Notes: generated from the sequence alone by a model not told the origin. 32,010 bases of DNA from Erysipelotrichaceae bacterium (GCA_017432885.1 JAFRIE010000011.1:1-32010); one strand, 5' to 3'. Positions 15,603 to 24,227 are shown, counted from the stretch's first letter. Made by a program: numbers and translations.

Positions 15603-16553
15603 ATGTACAAACTCAAGATCAACTCCATTCTGACCGACGAAAACGATGAAAAGTTTTTTGGCAACGGCCCTCTGTATCTGCTGGAAGGCGTCCGGAAATA
15701 CGGCTCTCTTTCAGCGACCGCCAAAGCTATGAATATGTCTTATTCCAAGGCGTTCCGGCTGATTCGAAGAAGCGAGGAAGCACTTGGTTTTAAGCTTTTG
15801 GAATCCGTCTCGGGAGGAGTCAAAGGCGGTTCTTCCGCTTTAAGCGAAAAAGGTCTTCTGTTCCTTTCTTCCTATCGGGAGTACGCCCTGGCGAACAGGA
15901 TCTATGGAAATACCCATCTCGACGATCTGTTTCCATGTGAAATACCGGACGACGCCGCACTCATCCTTCTGGCATCCGGAAAGGGGAAGCGTTTTGAAGA
16001 AAACAAACTGCTTTACCGGCTGAATGGAAAACCGTTGATTTCCTACCTGCTGGATACACTGCTTCCGATCAAGGACAGCTGTATCGTTTCTACGATACAC
16101 GAGGAAGTGAAACAGATCGGTGAAAAACAGGGTTACAGGATCGCCATGCATCAGGACGGGAGTCTGAGTGCTTCGATCCGCGACGGTCTGTCGCTGATAA
16201 AAAAAGACTGTGCCATGATCTTCGTACAGGCCGACCAGCCGTTGCTGAGTCTGACCTCTATCCTGCGGCTGATCAAAGCCCATCGGAAAGATCCCGGAAC
16301 GGTTTATCGATTGTCTTATGACGATAAGCAGGCCTCGCCGATCCTGTTCCCGCCGCAGTATTATCCGGAACTTATGAAGTTAAAGGGAGAAGAAGGCGGT
16401 TCGACGCTGTTTAAGAAAGATCCGAAGATCGTTATTGGAAAAACAGAAGCGCTGCTTCCATGGGAACTGTGGGATCTGGATAAAAAAGAAGAACTTCATT
16501 ATTTTGAAGATATGATCCGATTTCTGAGAAAGGAAGATTATGATTCGCTTTGA
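15603..16553 (+). CDS. ModE-like winged helix fused to a MocA-like molybdopterin cytidylyltransferase domain
   Basis: A 316-residue two-domain protein. Residues about 18-95 are a ModE/LysR-like winged helix (GPLYLLEGVRKYGSLSATA, MSYSKAFRLIRRSEEALGFKL, then LSEKGLLFL), the DNA-binding half of ModE. Residues about 118-315 are a MobA/MocA-like nucleotidyltransferase: ILLASGKGKRFEENKLL (121-137), GKPLISYLLD, and ADQPLLS (210-216), with ASPILFPPQYYPEL later. MocA transfers CMP to molybdopterin for enzymes of the xanthine dehydrogenase class, which are encoded immediately downstream. The gene overlaps the FAD-subunit gene by 14 bases. It has no visible ribosome binding site: TATACT (15586-15591) lies 11 bases before the ATG, so the transcript may be leaderless or nearly so. 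An upstream in-frame stop at 15582-15584 excludes a longer start. Confidence 0.85.
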   Translation: MYKLKINSILTDENDEKFFGNGPLYLLEGVRKYGSLSATAKAMNMSYSKAFRLIRRSEEALGFKLLESVSGGVKGGSSALSEKGLLFLSSYREYALANRIYGNTHLDDLFPCEIPDDAALILLASGKGKRFEENKLLYRLNGKPLISYLLDTLLPIKDSCIVSTIHEEVKQIGEKQGYRIAMHQDGSLSASIRDGLSLIKKDCAMIFVQADQPLLSLTSILRLIKAHRKDPGTVYRLSYDDKQASPILFPPQYYPELMKLKGEEGGSTLFKKDPKIVIGKTEALLPWELWDLDKKEELHYFEDMIRFLRKEDYDSL

Positions 16554-17274
16554 AAACTACATAAGAGTAAAGACGGTCAAAGAAGCCTATGAACGGAATC
16601 AGTCGTTTCAGAATGTTGTAGGCGGAGGCATGATGTGGCTGCATCTTTCAGAAGGAGAATATGATACGCTGATCGATCTTTGTGATCTTGGACTGGATCA
16701 GATTGAAGAGGAAGAAACATATCTGAAGATCGGTGCCATGACGACACTGTCTCAGCTGGAAAACAGCGAACGGATAAAAGAGTACTTCGGTTCGACATTT
16801 GAAGACTGTCTGAAACACATCGTAGGCGTACAGTTTCGAAACAGCGCCACAATCGGCGGAAGCATCGTTGCCCGTCTGGGATTTTCCGACATTATCACAC
16901 TGCTGCTGCCGCTGGAAACGCAGCTGCGGTTCTATTCGCAGGGGCAGATTTCTTTACAGGATTATCTGAGCGGCAAGAATCAGCGCGATATTCTGGAATA
17001 CATCCTGATTCCGAAAAAGAAGAAAACGATTCGTTTTGAATCGATCAGAAGGACCTATACCGATACCGCAGTACTGAATGTCTGCGGTACAAAAGAAGAA
17101 GACGGCTACCGTTTTGCGGTCGGAGCAAGACCGGGAGTGGCGATACTGGTGAAAGAAGATGAGGAAGTTCTCTTCGGCGATAATCAGCGCGGGTCAAAAG
17201 AATATAGGAAACACGTATACGAAATACTGAAAAAACGGATCAAGGAAAGTCTGGAGGAAGAGACATGCGGATAG
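16540..17274 (+). CDS. FAD-binding subunit of a xanthine dehydrogenase-family hydroxylase (CoxM/XdhB type)
   Basis: A 244-residue subunit that passes electrons from the Mo and iron-sulfur centres to FAD. The N-terminal lobe has the flavin loop VVGGGMMWL (26-34), and the second lobe has VQFRNSATIGGSIVARLGFSDI, the usual RN-x-ATxGG segment. The C-terminal lobe contains FESIRRTYTDTAVLNV and VGARPGVA. It is slightly shorter than the usual 280-290 residues. Start and stop overlap both neighbours (14 bases with the ModE-MocA gene, 10 with the iron-sulfur gene). Confidence 0.88.
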   Translation: MIRFENYIRVKTVKEAYERNQSFQNVVGGGMMWLHLSEGEYDTLIDLCDLGLDQIEEEETYLKIGAMTTLSQLENSERIKEYFGSTFEDCLKHIVGVQFRNSATIGGSIVARLGFSDIITLLLPLETQLRFYSQGQISLQDYLSGKNQRDILEYILIPKKKKTIRFESIRRTYTDTAVLNVCGTKEEDGYRFAVGARPGVAILVKEDEEVLFGDNQRGSKEYRKHVYEILKKRIKESLEEETCG

Positions 17275-17723
17275 AACTCAACATTAACAGCAGGAAGGTC
17301 TGTGCAGACATCGATCCGGATATGACCCTGCAGAAGTTTTTAAGAGAAAAGAAATATTATTCCGTGAAATGCGGATGTGAAACATCGAACTGCGGAGCCT
17401 GCAGCGTTCTATTGGATGGAAAACCGGTTCTATCCTGCAGCGTTCTGGCGGTAAGGGCGCAGGGATACAGAATCGAGACGCTGGAAGGTTTAAAAGAGGA
17501 AGCGGAAGAGATCGGGGCTTTTATTGCCGATGAAGGGGCAGATCAGTGCGGTTTCTGTAATCCCGGTTTCATGATCGCGGCGATCGCCCTGTTTCGAGAA
17601 GACCCGGAACCGAGTGATGAGAAGATCCGGATCTATCTGTCAGGCAATCTTTGCCGCTGCAGCGGATATGAAGGCCAGATGCGCGGACTGATCAAATACC
17701 GCGATCAAAGGAGGACAGCATGA
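17265..17723 (+). CDS. [2Fe-2S] subunit of the molybdenum hydroxylase (CoxS/XdhC type)
   Basis: A 152-residue subunit with both [2Fe-2S] domains. The plant-ferredoxin-like cluster uses Cys38, Cys43, Cys46 and Cys58 (CETSNCGAC, then LSC), and the helical-domain cluster uses Cys95/Cys98 (CGFC) and Cys130/Cys132 (CRC). The first serves electron transfer to FAD, the second lies near the Mo cofactor. Length and motifs are complete. It overlaps the FAD subunit by ten bases and the Mo subunit by four (ATGA). Confidence 0.93.
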   Translation: MRIELNINSRKVCADIDPDMTLQKFLREKKYYSVKCGCETSNCGACSVLLDGKPVLSCSVLAVRAQGYRIETLEGLKEEAEEIGAFIADEGADQCGFCNPGFMIAAIALFREDPEPSDEKIRIYLSGNLCRCSGYEGQMRGLIKYRDQRRTA

Positions 17724-20011
17724 AGGAACTAAAAACCGTAAACAAGCCTGTCCGTAAAAAAGATGCGATGCAGCTGCTGACGGGTCAGCCGGTCTATACG
17801 GATGATCTGATCAAAGAACCTTGTCTGATCATCAAATTGCTGCGTTCTCCGCACGCCAATGCGATCGTCAAAGAGATCCATACCGAAAAGGCATTGGCTC
17901 TGGAAGGCATAGAAGCCGTTTTTACCTATAAAGACATCGATCAGGATCAGGAAAGATATACGATTGCCGGAACTTCATTTCCGGAGTTTGCGCCTTATGA
18001 CCGTCTGATCATCGACAGACATGTGCGTTATGTCGGCGATGTCGTGGCAATCGTCGTCGGCAAAGATGAAAAAACCGTAGGCAAAGCCATGAAGCTGATT
18101 GACGTAGAATACGAAGTGCTGGATGCCGTTCTAGATTTCCGACAAGCTCTTGACAATAAGACAATTGTTCATCCGGAAAGCAACTGGAAGCTCCCGGTAG
18201 ATACGGGCGCAGATGTAAAAAGAAATCTGCTGGCAAAAGAAAGCAGCAGCATGGGCGACATCGATGAAGTATTGAAAAAATGCCGCTACGTCGTTGACCG
18301 GACTTATCACACCAAAGCGACACAGCAATGTCACATGGAACCGTTCACGACGTTCTGCGAGATCGATCCGTACGGACGTCTTCACATTACCAGTTCCACG
18401 CAAATCGTCTTCCATATCCGTCATATCGTCGCCAATGCCCTGCATATACCGAAGTCGATGATCCGTGTCAGCAAGCCTAGGGTAGGTGGAGGATTCGGTG
18501 CAAAACAGACTGCCGTATCGGAAGTCTATGCAGCCTTTGTCTGTTACAGATTAAAGAAAGCCTGCAAACTGGTATTCACCAGAAAAGAGTGTTTTACCGC
18601 ATCTTCACCTAGACACGAAATGCAGATGCATGTAAGGATCGGAGCCGACGAGAACGGAATCATTAAAGGCATAGATCTTCATACGCTGTCCAATACCGGT
18701 GCCTATGGCGAACACGGTCCGACGACAGTCGGCCTTTCCGGCCACAAGTCGATCCCGTTGTACGGAAAGCAGGAAGCGTACCGCTTTACCGGTGAAGTCG
18801 TCTATACCAATCACATGTCATCCGGTGCTTATCGGGGTTTTGGGGCTACTCAGGGTCTTTTTGCGGTTGAATCGGCCGTCAATGAACTGGCGTCCTTGAT
18901 GAATACCGATCCGATCGAACTGCGCCTAAAAAACATCGTCAAGGAAGGCGAGATCATGCCGGCGTATTTCAATGAACCGTTGACCAGCTGTACTTTGGAC
19001 AAGTGTCTGATAAGAGCCGGAGAGATGATCGGCTGGAAAGAAAAGGGACAAAGAAGAATCCTGGACAACGGAAAGATCAGAAGTCTGGGTGTAGCCATTG
19101 CCATGCAGGGATCTGGAATCTCGGCAGTCGACGTCGGCTCGGCTACATTAAAACTGAACGAAGGAGGCTTCTATTCTCTGATCGTCGGATCTGCCGATAT
19201 GGGAACAGGCAGCGATACGACGCTATCACAGGTTGCTGCCGAAGTGCTGGATTGCGATCTGGATCATATTCAGGTCTTTTCTGCCGATACCGACATTTCT
19301 CCTTACGATTCCGGTTCTTACGCTTCTTCGACCGCCTACGTGACAGGAAAAGCGGTAGAACGCTGTGCGATGAAGTTAAGAGAAAAGATCATCAAAGCAG
19401 GCGCTAAAACGCTGGAATGCGATCCGGAAAAGTGTGAGTTTGATGGAAATACGGTCTTCTGTGAAGACAAAGCCGTCAGTCTGATCGACATTGCCTATAC
19501 TTCGATGGTATTCAACAACGAAGCTCTGGAAGTCAGTGTCTCCAACTCTTCCCCGACGTCCCCACCGCCGTTTATGGCCGGAACCTGTGAACTGGAAACG
19601 GATCCGGAGACCGGAGAATGCAAAGTCATCGAATATGCAGGAGTCGTCGACTGCGGTACACCGCTGAATCCGAACCTGACCAGGATACAGACCGAAGGAG
19701 GCATCATGCAGGGTATCGGCATGGCCTTGAGTGAGGATATCAGTTACGGCGTTAAAGGAAACGTAATCGAAAACTCCTTCATGGAATACAAGATCCCGAC
19801 CAGAATGGATGTCGGGAAGATCTCGGTGGAATTTGAGCCGTCTTATGAAGATCTGGGCCCGTTTGGGGCAAAGTCGATCGGCGAGGTCGTCATCAATACC
19901 ACGGCTCCTGCCATTCAGGAAGCGGTCTACCAGGCCTGCGGAAAACGGTTTTATGAACTGCCTATCAAAGCCGAAGACATCGCCTTGGCAAAAGACAGGG
20001 AAGAAAAATAA
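17720..20011 (+). CDS. Mo-cofactor-binding subunit of a xanthine dehydrogenase/aldehyde oxidase-family enzyme
   Basis: A 763-residue catalytic subunit. The N-terminal hammerhead domain begins RKKDAMQLLTGQPVYTDD. Cofactor loops follow in order: VGGGFGAKQ (about 255-263), AYRGFGATQ (about 369), GTGSDTTLSQVAAE (about 495) and GPFGAKSIGE near 710-720, whose glutamate is the base that activates the Mo-bound water. It hydroxylates an aromatic heterocycle or aldehyde, possibly a purine, but specificity cannot be read here. The cofactor should be the cytosine dinucleotide form, fitting the MocA domain encoded two genes upstream. An XdhC-type insertion chaperone is not in the window. Confidence 0.92.
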   Translation: MKELKTVNKPVRKKDAMQLLTGQPVYTDDLIKEPCLIIKLLRSPHANAIVKEIHTEKALALEGIEAVFTYKDIDQDQERYTIAGTSFPEFAPYDRLIIDRHVRYVGDVVAIVVGKDEKTVGKAMKLIDVEYEVLDAVLDFRQALDNKTIVHPESNWKLPVDTGADVKRNLLAKESSSMGDIDEVLKKCRYVVDRTYHTKATQQCHMEPFTTFCEIDPYGRLHITSSTQIVFHIRHIVANALHIPKSMIRVSKPRVGGGFGAKQTAVSEVYAAFVCYRLKKACKLVFTRKECFTASSPRHEMQMHVRIGADENGIIKGIDLHTLSNTGAYGEHGPTTVGLSGHKSIPLYGKQEAYRFTGEVVYTNHMSSGAYRGFGATQGLFAVESAVNELASLMNTDPIELRLKNIVKEGEIMPAYFNEPLTSCTLDKCLIRAGEMIGWKEKGQRRILDNGKIRSLGVAIAMQGSGISAVDVGSATLKLNEGGFYSLIVGSADMGTGSDTTLSQVAAEVLDCDLDHIQVFSADTDISPYDSGSYASSTAYVTGKAVERCAMKLREKIIKAGAKTLECDPEKCEFDGNTVFCEDKAVSLIDIAYTSMVFNNEALEVSVSNSSPTSPPPFMAGTCELETDPETGECKVIEYAGVVDCGTPLNPNLTRIQTEGGIMQGIGMALSEDISYGVKGNVIENSFMEYKIPTRMDVGKISVEFEPSYEDLGPFGAKSIGEVVINTTAPAIQEAVYQACGKRFYELPIKAEDIALAKDREEK

Positions 20012-20033
20012 AAAGTCCTGCAAAGGACTTTTT
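20010..20033. terminator. Terminator between convergent genes
   Basis: Stem AAAAAGTCCT (20010-20019), loop GCAA, AGGACTTTTT (20024-20033). It overlaps the TAA of the Mo-subunit gene and lies 17 bases from the leftward MBL gene, serving both directions. Confidence 0.9.
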
Positions 20034-20049
20034 GTCTGCCTGTAAGTGA

Positions 20050-20736
20050 TTATTTATCACAGAGATAGATATTGGTTTTTCCCTGATAGGCACGAACGGA
20101 TGTTCCGTGCATTTCTTTTATCGCAAAAGGACAGTTTCCTTTCAGTATATCCTTGATGTCCTCCGTGCATTTTTGGATATTGCTGCTGTCGATCGGCAAG
20201 TCCGCATGGGAAGGCCAGATCTCGTCAAAGTCGTCCTTTCTTTTGTTGAGTCTTTCCAGACTGGCAATATAGCCGATCAGCGAGCGCTTCGGTCCGAACA
20301 TGTATACGTTGCCGTTTTTCTGTATTGGATCGCCGGAGATCAGAACACGGCTGTTACGGTCATAAAAACCGATGCTTCCGGGGGTATGGCCGGATAAATC
20401 TACGACTTCCAAAGTACGTTCTCCCAGATCAATGCAATCCCCCTCAAACAAAGGCACAAGCTCCTGTTTCGGATCCTCTTGCGGATAAGACTGCAGTTCA
20501 TGAACGCCGATGTATACTTTTGTGAACTGACGGTTACAGCCGATGTGGTCCCGGTCCGCATGGGTATTCAGAAGCAGGATCTCTTTACCGGTGATTCCTT
20601 CTACCATCGAGCGTATGTCTGTGATCGACATCCCGGTATCGATCAGGGCAGCGCGTCCTGTTCCAATCAGTAGAAAAGCCCTGACGCCGTTGTCTTCAAT
20701 GATATAAGTACTGTCGTTTTTTCTGATGATTTCCAT
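20050..20736 (-). CDS. MBL-fold metallo-hydrolase
   Basis: A 228-residue metallo-beta-lactamase-fold protein. Metal ligands visible are in NTHADRDHIG (His59, Asp61, Asp63, His64), SGHTPGS (His117), LISGDP (Asp136) and PSHADLP (His177). The usual first motif is HxHxDH; here the second histidine is Asp61, a change I believe recurs in a subfamily of firmicute proteins. The remaining six ligands are intact, so a binuclear site is likely but with one carboxylate replacing a histidine. Substrate unknown; the fold includes glyoxalase II and lactonases. Its start lies four bases after the esterase stop, so the two are one operon. Confidence 0.85.
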   Translation of the reverse strand: MEIIRKNDSTYIIEDNGVRAFLLIGTGRAALIDTGMSITDIRSMVEGITGKEILLLNTHADRDHIGCNRQFTKVYIGVHELQSYPQEDPKQELVPLFEGDCIDLGERTLEVVDLSGHTPGSIGFYDRNSRVLISGDPIQKNGNVYMFGPKRSLIGYIASLERLNKRKDDFDEIWPSHADLPIDSSNIQKCTEDIKDILKGNCPFAIKEMHGTSVRAYQGKTNIYLCDK

Positions 20737-20740
20737 TTTC

Positions 20741-21580
20741 TTACCTCATTCCTTGTCTGTTGAAAAGCGGTATCTCATCCTCTTTCGGGAAGAAGCGTGC
20801 CAGAGCGTCCTGTAAACAAAGATCCCAGAAACGCCATTCATGGCCGTAAGCGGCTATCTCAAAGAATTCCGCTTTAAAACCAATGTTGTTTGCGTATTCT
20901 CGGAATTTCAGGAAAGAATCGTAGGCGATCGGATCTTTGTCGCCGCAGGCGAAGAAGAATTCAGGCAGCTTCACTTCATCTTCAACAGCTTTTCTACAGA
21001 GATCCCAGAGATTCATCGGGGACGCCTTGTAGCCTTCCAGACCGTTGAAGTTCCTGATCAGGTTCTTATCTCTCTTAAAAGAAAAATCATTCGGATCCGG
21101 TTCTTTTAAGCTTTTTGGAACAGAAGAGAAACTGTAGGCGGAATGAAACAGGTCGGGATGATTCAAAGCAAACAATACAGAACCTCTGCCGCCCATGGAA
21201 AGACCGGCAATGTAATTGTCTTCCCTCCTGTCGGATACCGGAAAATAGCCGTAGATCAGAGGCATCAGTTCCCCGGTAAAGTAGGAATAGACATTGTACC
21301 CCATGGCAAAACTGTTCCAGTCGGCGTAATTGCTGTTGGAAGCGCTAGGCATCACGACAGCGATATTTCTTTCGGAAGCGTAAAGCTCGATATTTGATTT
21401 CCGGATCCACTCGGAATAATCGCCCATGGTACCGTGAAGCAGCCACAGGACCTTATATTTGTTCCCGGAAAGATAAAAATCCGCAGGATCCCTTCTGTAG
21501 GAAGCTTCTGGCAGGAGAATGTTGACATCGGTATTGCCGTAGAGATATTGACTGTTAAAACTAAGGTGGATCAGAGCCAT
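20741..21580 (-). CDS. Esterase D/tributyrin-esterase-like alpha/beta hydrolase
   Basis: A 279-residue hydrolase. The frame extends to 21613, but that ATG lies within the apparent -10 box, so the start at 21580 (MALIHLSF, with AAAGGG upstream) is preferred. The oxyanion segment is LWLLHGTMGDYSEW (46-59), the nucleophile motif GLSMGG (126-131, Ser128), and the late YGHEWRFWD supplies the histidine. This matches the EstA/FrsA-like esterase family used on short-chain esters and acetylated glycans. The protein has no signal peptide. It is followed four bases later by an MBL-fold hydrolase. Confidence 0.85.
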   Translation of the reverse strand: MALIHLSFNSQYLYGNTDVNILLPEASYRRDPADFYLSGNKYKVLWLLHGTMGDYSEWIRKSNIELYASERNIAVVMPSASNSNYADWNSFAMGYNVYSYFTGELMPLIYGYFPVSDRREDNYIAGLSMGGRGSVLFALNHPDLFHSAYSFSSVPKSLKEPDPNDFSFKRDKNLIRNFNGLEGYKASPMNLWDLCRKAVEDEVKLPEFFFACGDKDPIAYDSFLKFREYANNIGFKAEFFEIAAYGHEWRFWDLCLQDALARFFPKEDEIPLFNRQGMR

Positions 21581-21611
21581 GGACTGTTTCCCTTTCTGTT
21601 TCTTTGTTCCC

Positions 21612-21620
21612 ATTATAACA
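21612..21620 (-). promoter_or_regulatory. Extended -10 promoter of the esterase-MBL operon
   Basis: On the minus strand the sequence is TGTTATAAT, a perfect extended -10. It is 31 bases upstream of the chosen esterase start. No clear -35 is present. Confidence 0.5.
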
Positions 21621-21729
21621 TTGCAGCCTGACGCTTATTCGAAGCACAGAGAAAGTAGTATATCGATAGTGAAAAATAGGAAGACTAAGAAGATATAGGG
21701 TAAAATGATGATATAGAGGGAGGAAGCAT

Positions 21730-22818
21730 ATGAATAGAGAAAATCTGGTTAAGAATATACTTGATCTGACAAAGATCCCGGGCGTAAGCTCCAGAGAAGA
21801 AAAAGTTATAGCGGCGATCAAGGAACTGCTGAAGGGCAAGAACTACAAGGTCACGACAGACAGGATCGGCAACCTGACATTCGAACACAAAGACAACAAA
21901 AAAGGAAACAAGAACGTACTGCTGTTTGCTCATGTGGATGAGATCGGCATCATCATCAGAGACATTACGGATGACGGATTTGTCCTGTTTGACCGGGTGG
22001 GAGGTGTTAACACCCAGATTCTCCCGGGAACGAAATTTGTTTTTGACGGCGACAAGGGTCTGGTCGAAGGCGTTGTCGGCGTTCAGGCACACCACTTTAT
22101 GCCGGTACAGAACAAGTTCACGGTTCCGCAGATCGTGGAAATGTATATCGATGTGAACTGCGAAAGCAGGGAAGAAGTTCTGGAGAAAGGCATTGATATC
22201 GGAACGCTGGGCGGTTTCCTGTGGCAGGGAAAGGTCAAGAACGAGAAGTATATTGTCGGCAAGACGCTGGACAACCGGGCTGCGGTAAGCCTGCTGATCG
22301 AACTGCTGAACGACTACGAAAAGAAAGATCTGGATTATAATCTGTACGTCTGCTTCCCGGTACAGGAAGAATTCAATGTCCGTGGAATCATGCCGGTCAT
22401 AAGAAAGATCGATCCGGATCTGGCGATCGGTTTTGATATTACTCCGGCCTGCGATACACCGGATCTGAAGTACAACCGGGTCCGTTTAAACGGCGGTCCT
22501 TCCCTGTGTGTATTTAATTTCCATGCCGGCGGTACTCTGGCAGGCGTATTGCCTTACAAGCCGTTTAACGATTACGTGATCAGAAAAGCCAAAGAGAATG
22601 ACATCCCGCTTCAGAAAGACGTCGCTCCGGGCGTCATCACCGAGAACGCCTTTGCGATGTTTGAGAATGAAGAAGGCATCCGGGTCGGCAATATCTCGAT
22701 CCCTTGCCGTTATACGCATACATTCTTTGAAACGGTCTCGATCCGCGACCTGGAACAGACCTATGAGCTGGTCGATAAGATCCTTGACAACAGCATTACC
22801 GAGATCCTGAATGATTAA
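21730..22818 (+). CDS. M42-family metallopeptidase (glutamyl aminopeptidase/deblocking type)
   Basis: A 362-residue cytosolic aminopeptidase. AHVDEIG (67-73, His68), LDNRAA (180-185, Asp181), QEEFNVRG (212-219, Glu213/Glu214), GFDITPA (Asp236) and a late RYTHTFFE give the full set of dinuclear metal ligands and the catalytic glutamate expected for tetrahedral M42 peptidases, which trim peptides from the N terminus. A short PDZ-like insertion domain lies between about 75 and 165. GGGAGGAAG precedes the ATG. The stop overlaps the following HAD gene by eight bases. Confidence 0.93.
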   Translation: MNRENLVKNILDLTKIPGVSSREEKVIAAIKELLKGKNYKVTTDRIGNLTFEHKDNKKGNKNVLLFAHVDEIGIIIRDITDDGFVLFDRVGGVNTQILPGTKFVFDGDKGLVEGVVGVQAHHFMPVQNKFTVPQIVEMYIDVNCESREEVLEKGIDIGTLGGFLWQGKVKNEKYIVGKTLDNRAAVSLLIELLNDYEKKDLDYNLYVCFPVQEEFNVRGIMPVIRKIDPDLAIGFDITPACDTPDLKYNRVRLNGGPSLCVFNFHAGGTLAGVLPYKPFNDYVIRKAKENDIPLQKDVAPGVITENAFAMFENEEGIRVGNISIPCRYTHTFFETVSIRDLEQTYELVDKILDNSITEILND

Positions 22819-23632
22819 GTGTCTGGTTTGTGATCTGGACGGCACGCTGTTTCACAGGCACGGTGCGGATATTTATGATCTATCCAAGGAAGCGGCGGAA
22901 GCACTTCGTCTGATGAAAGAAAACGGCATCCTGTTTGCCGTTTCATCCGGCCGACAGTATCCGATCGCAAGAAGGATCATGACTGACTACGGCTGTGGAT
23001 TCGGACCTTCCTGCAACATGACCGGTTCGATCATTTTTGATAAGGACCGGATCGTCCGGAAGAATTTCATGAACCGGAAAGAGATCGATGCGGTATATGA
23101 AGTCATAAAAGAACTGGATTTCGGTTATTTTGAATGTTTTAACGAAGCCGGTGTATGTATCAGCGAGATCCGGGATCAGGAATTCTATCATTCGATCAAG
23201 GATCATGAATCAAAAGACACTCTCTTCGGTTTCAAAGAAAACATCGATAAGTTTACCGAACTGGGCAAGATCATGCTGGTGCATAAGGACAGCGAAACCT
23301 GCAGACACAATCTGGAAATCATTGCCGGCCGGCTGGAAGGGATCGTAAACTACACCATATCGACCGGAAGATACCTGGAGATCATCGGTCTGGGCTGTGA
23401 CAAAAGGAACATCATCACGTATCTGGAAGAGGCATACGGGTATCGAAACGAAGAGATCGCCATCATCGGCGATTCCGAAAACGACATGGCGATGCTAAAA
23501 AGTGTGAAGTATTCCTATATCATGTCCCATGCCTATGCGGAGTTTCAGAAACAGTGCTACCGGACGGTGGAAGATGTTCTGGAAGCCGTAGAAGATATAT
23601 TAAGAATCAATAAAGAATCACCGCTTGGGTGA
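22811..23632 (+). CDS. Cof-type HAD-IIB phosphatase
   Basis: A 273-residue cytosolic phosphatase. DLDGT (8-12) holds the nucleophile Asp8 and acid Asp10; SSGRQ is motif II; GLGCDKRN supplies the lysine; IGDSENDMAML is motif IV. The large C2 cap between motifs II and III identifies the Cof/YidA group, which dephosphorylates sugar phosphates and small metabolites. It starts within the M42 gene. Its last codons (INKESPLG) are also the stem of the terminator that ends the transcript. Confidence 0.92.
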   Translation: MIKCLVCDLDGTLFHRHGADIYDLSKEAAEALRLMKENGILFAVSSGRQYPIARRIMTDYGCGFGPSCNMTGSIIFDKDRIVRKNFMNRKEIDAVYEVIKELDFGYFECFNEAGVCISEIRDQEFYHSIKDHESKDTLFGFKENIDKFTELGKIMLVHKDSETCRHNLEIIAGRLEGIVNYTISTGRYLEIIGLGCDKRNIITYLEEAYGYRNEEIAIIGDSENDMAMLKSVKYSYIMSHAYAEFQKQCYRTVEDVLEAVEDILRINKESPLG

Positions 23633-23640
23633 TTCTTTTT
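23612..23640. terminator. Terminator overlapping the end of the HAD gene
   Basis: Stem AAAGAATCACC (23612-23622), loop GCTTG, GGTGATTCTTT (23628-23638), followed by more T. The stop codon (23630-23632) is inside the right arm. The leftward gene ending at 23640 can use it in reverse. Confidence 0.85.
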
Positions 23641-24227
23641 TACGCTTTCATGTGTTCCTTGTAGGTTCTCTTGTATTTCTTGGCGTTCTTCATATCACCG
23701 ATGTTTTCATAGGAAACAGACAGGACATATTCATAGAACGGATCGTTTTCTTTTTCTTTCAGGATCTTCTTCAGTTCCTCGATGTAATCGCCTTTTTTCA
23801 ATACGACGATTTCATAGAGGTAGTTGACCTGTCTGGTGACATCTTCATCCCCGTAGGCCTTGATCTCTTCAAAGAGCTCCTTACAGCGGTCGGCTCCATT
23901 GTTTACCATGTAGTAGTAGAAAGCCTTGATCTGGTACTGCAGCTTCGTATTCCTGTCGACCTTCCGGTTCAGCATCTTATTGAAGTATTCATCGATATGT
24001 TCCCGGTCGTTTCTTTTGAGATAGACTTTATACTTATACTCTTCTATTTCGTTGTCTCGGACATAGATGCGGCAGGTCCTGGAATCGAGGTATTCCAGAT
24101 ATTCATCATACTTCTCATTCAGATAAAGTTCCCGGATTTTTCTTTGAACCAGAGCGGACCCAATAAAGCTGATAAGAATGTATATGACCAGCAGAATAAA
24201 CAGGACGACAATAATGATGTTTTTCAT
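23640..24227 (-). CDS. Membrane-anchored helical-repeat (TPR-like) protein
   Basis: A 195-residue protein with one N-terminal membrane helix (about residues 4-26, MKNIIIVVLFILLVIYILIS) and a charged cytoplasmic domain. From about residue 35 the sequence is a chain of amphipathic helices with the spacing of tetratricopeptide repeats, including YDEYLEYLDS, LQYQIKAFYYYMVNNG and PFYEYVLSVSYENIGDMKNAKKY near the end. No enzyme motif is present. TPR domains bind partner proteins, so a scaffold at the membrane is the likely role; the partner is unknown. It is convergent with the HAD gene and divergent from the sugar operon. Confidence 0.65.
   Translation of the reverse strand: MKNIIIVVLFILLVIYILISFIGSALVQRKIRELYLNEKYDEYLEYLDSRTCRIYVRDNEIEEYKYKVYLKRNDREHIDEYFNKMLNRKVDRNTKLQYQIKAFYYYMVNNGADRCKELFEEIKAYGDEDVTRQVNYLYEIVVLKKGDYIEELKKILKEKENDPFYEYVLSVSYENIGDMKNAKKYKRTYKEHMKA

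Noticed and set aside
17720..20011. Possible selenium-dependent form of the Mo hydroxylase
   Set aside because: No in-frame UGA with a selenocysteine element is present, and none of the selenium-cofactor genes are in the window; labile selenium cannot be judged from sequence.
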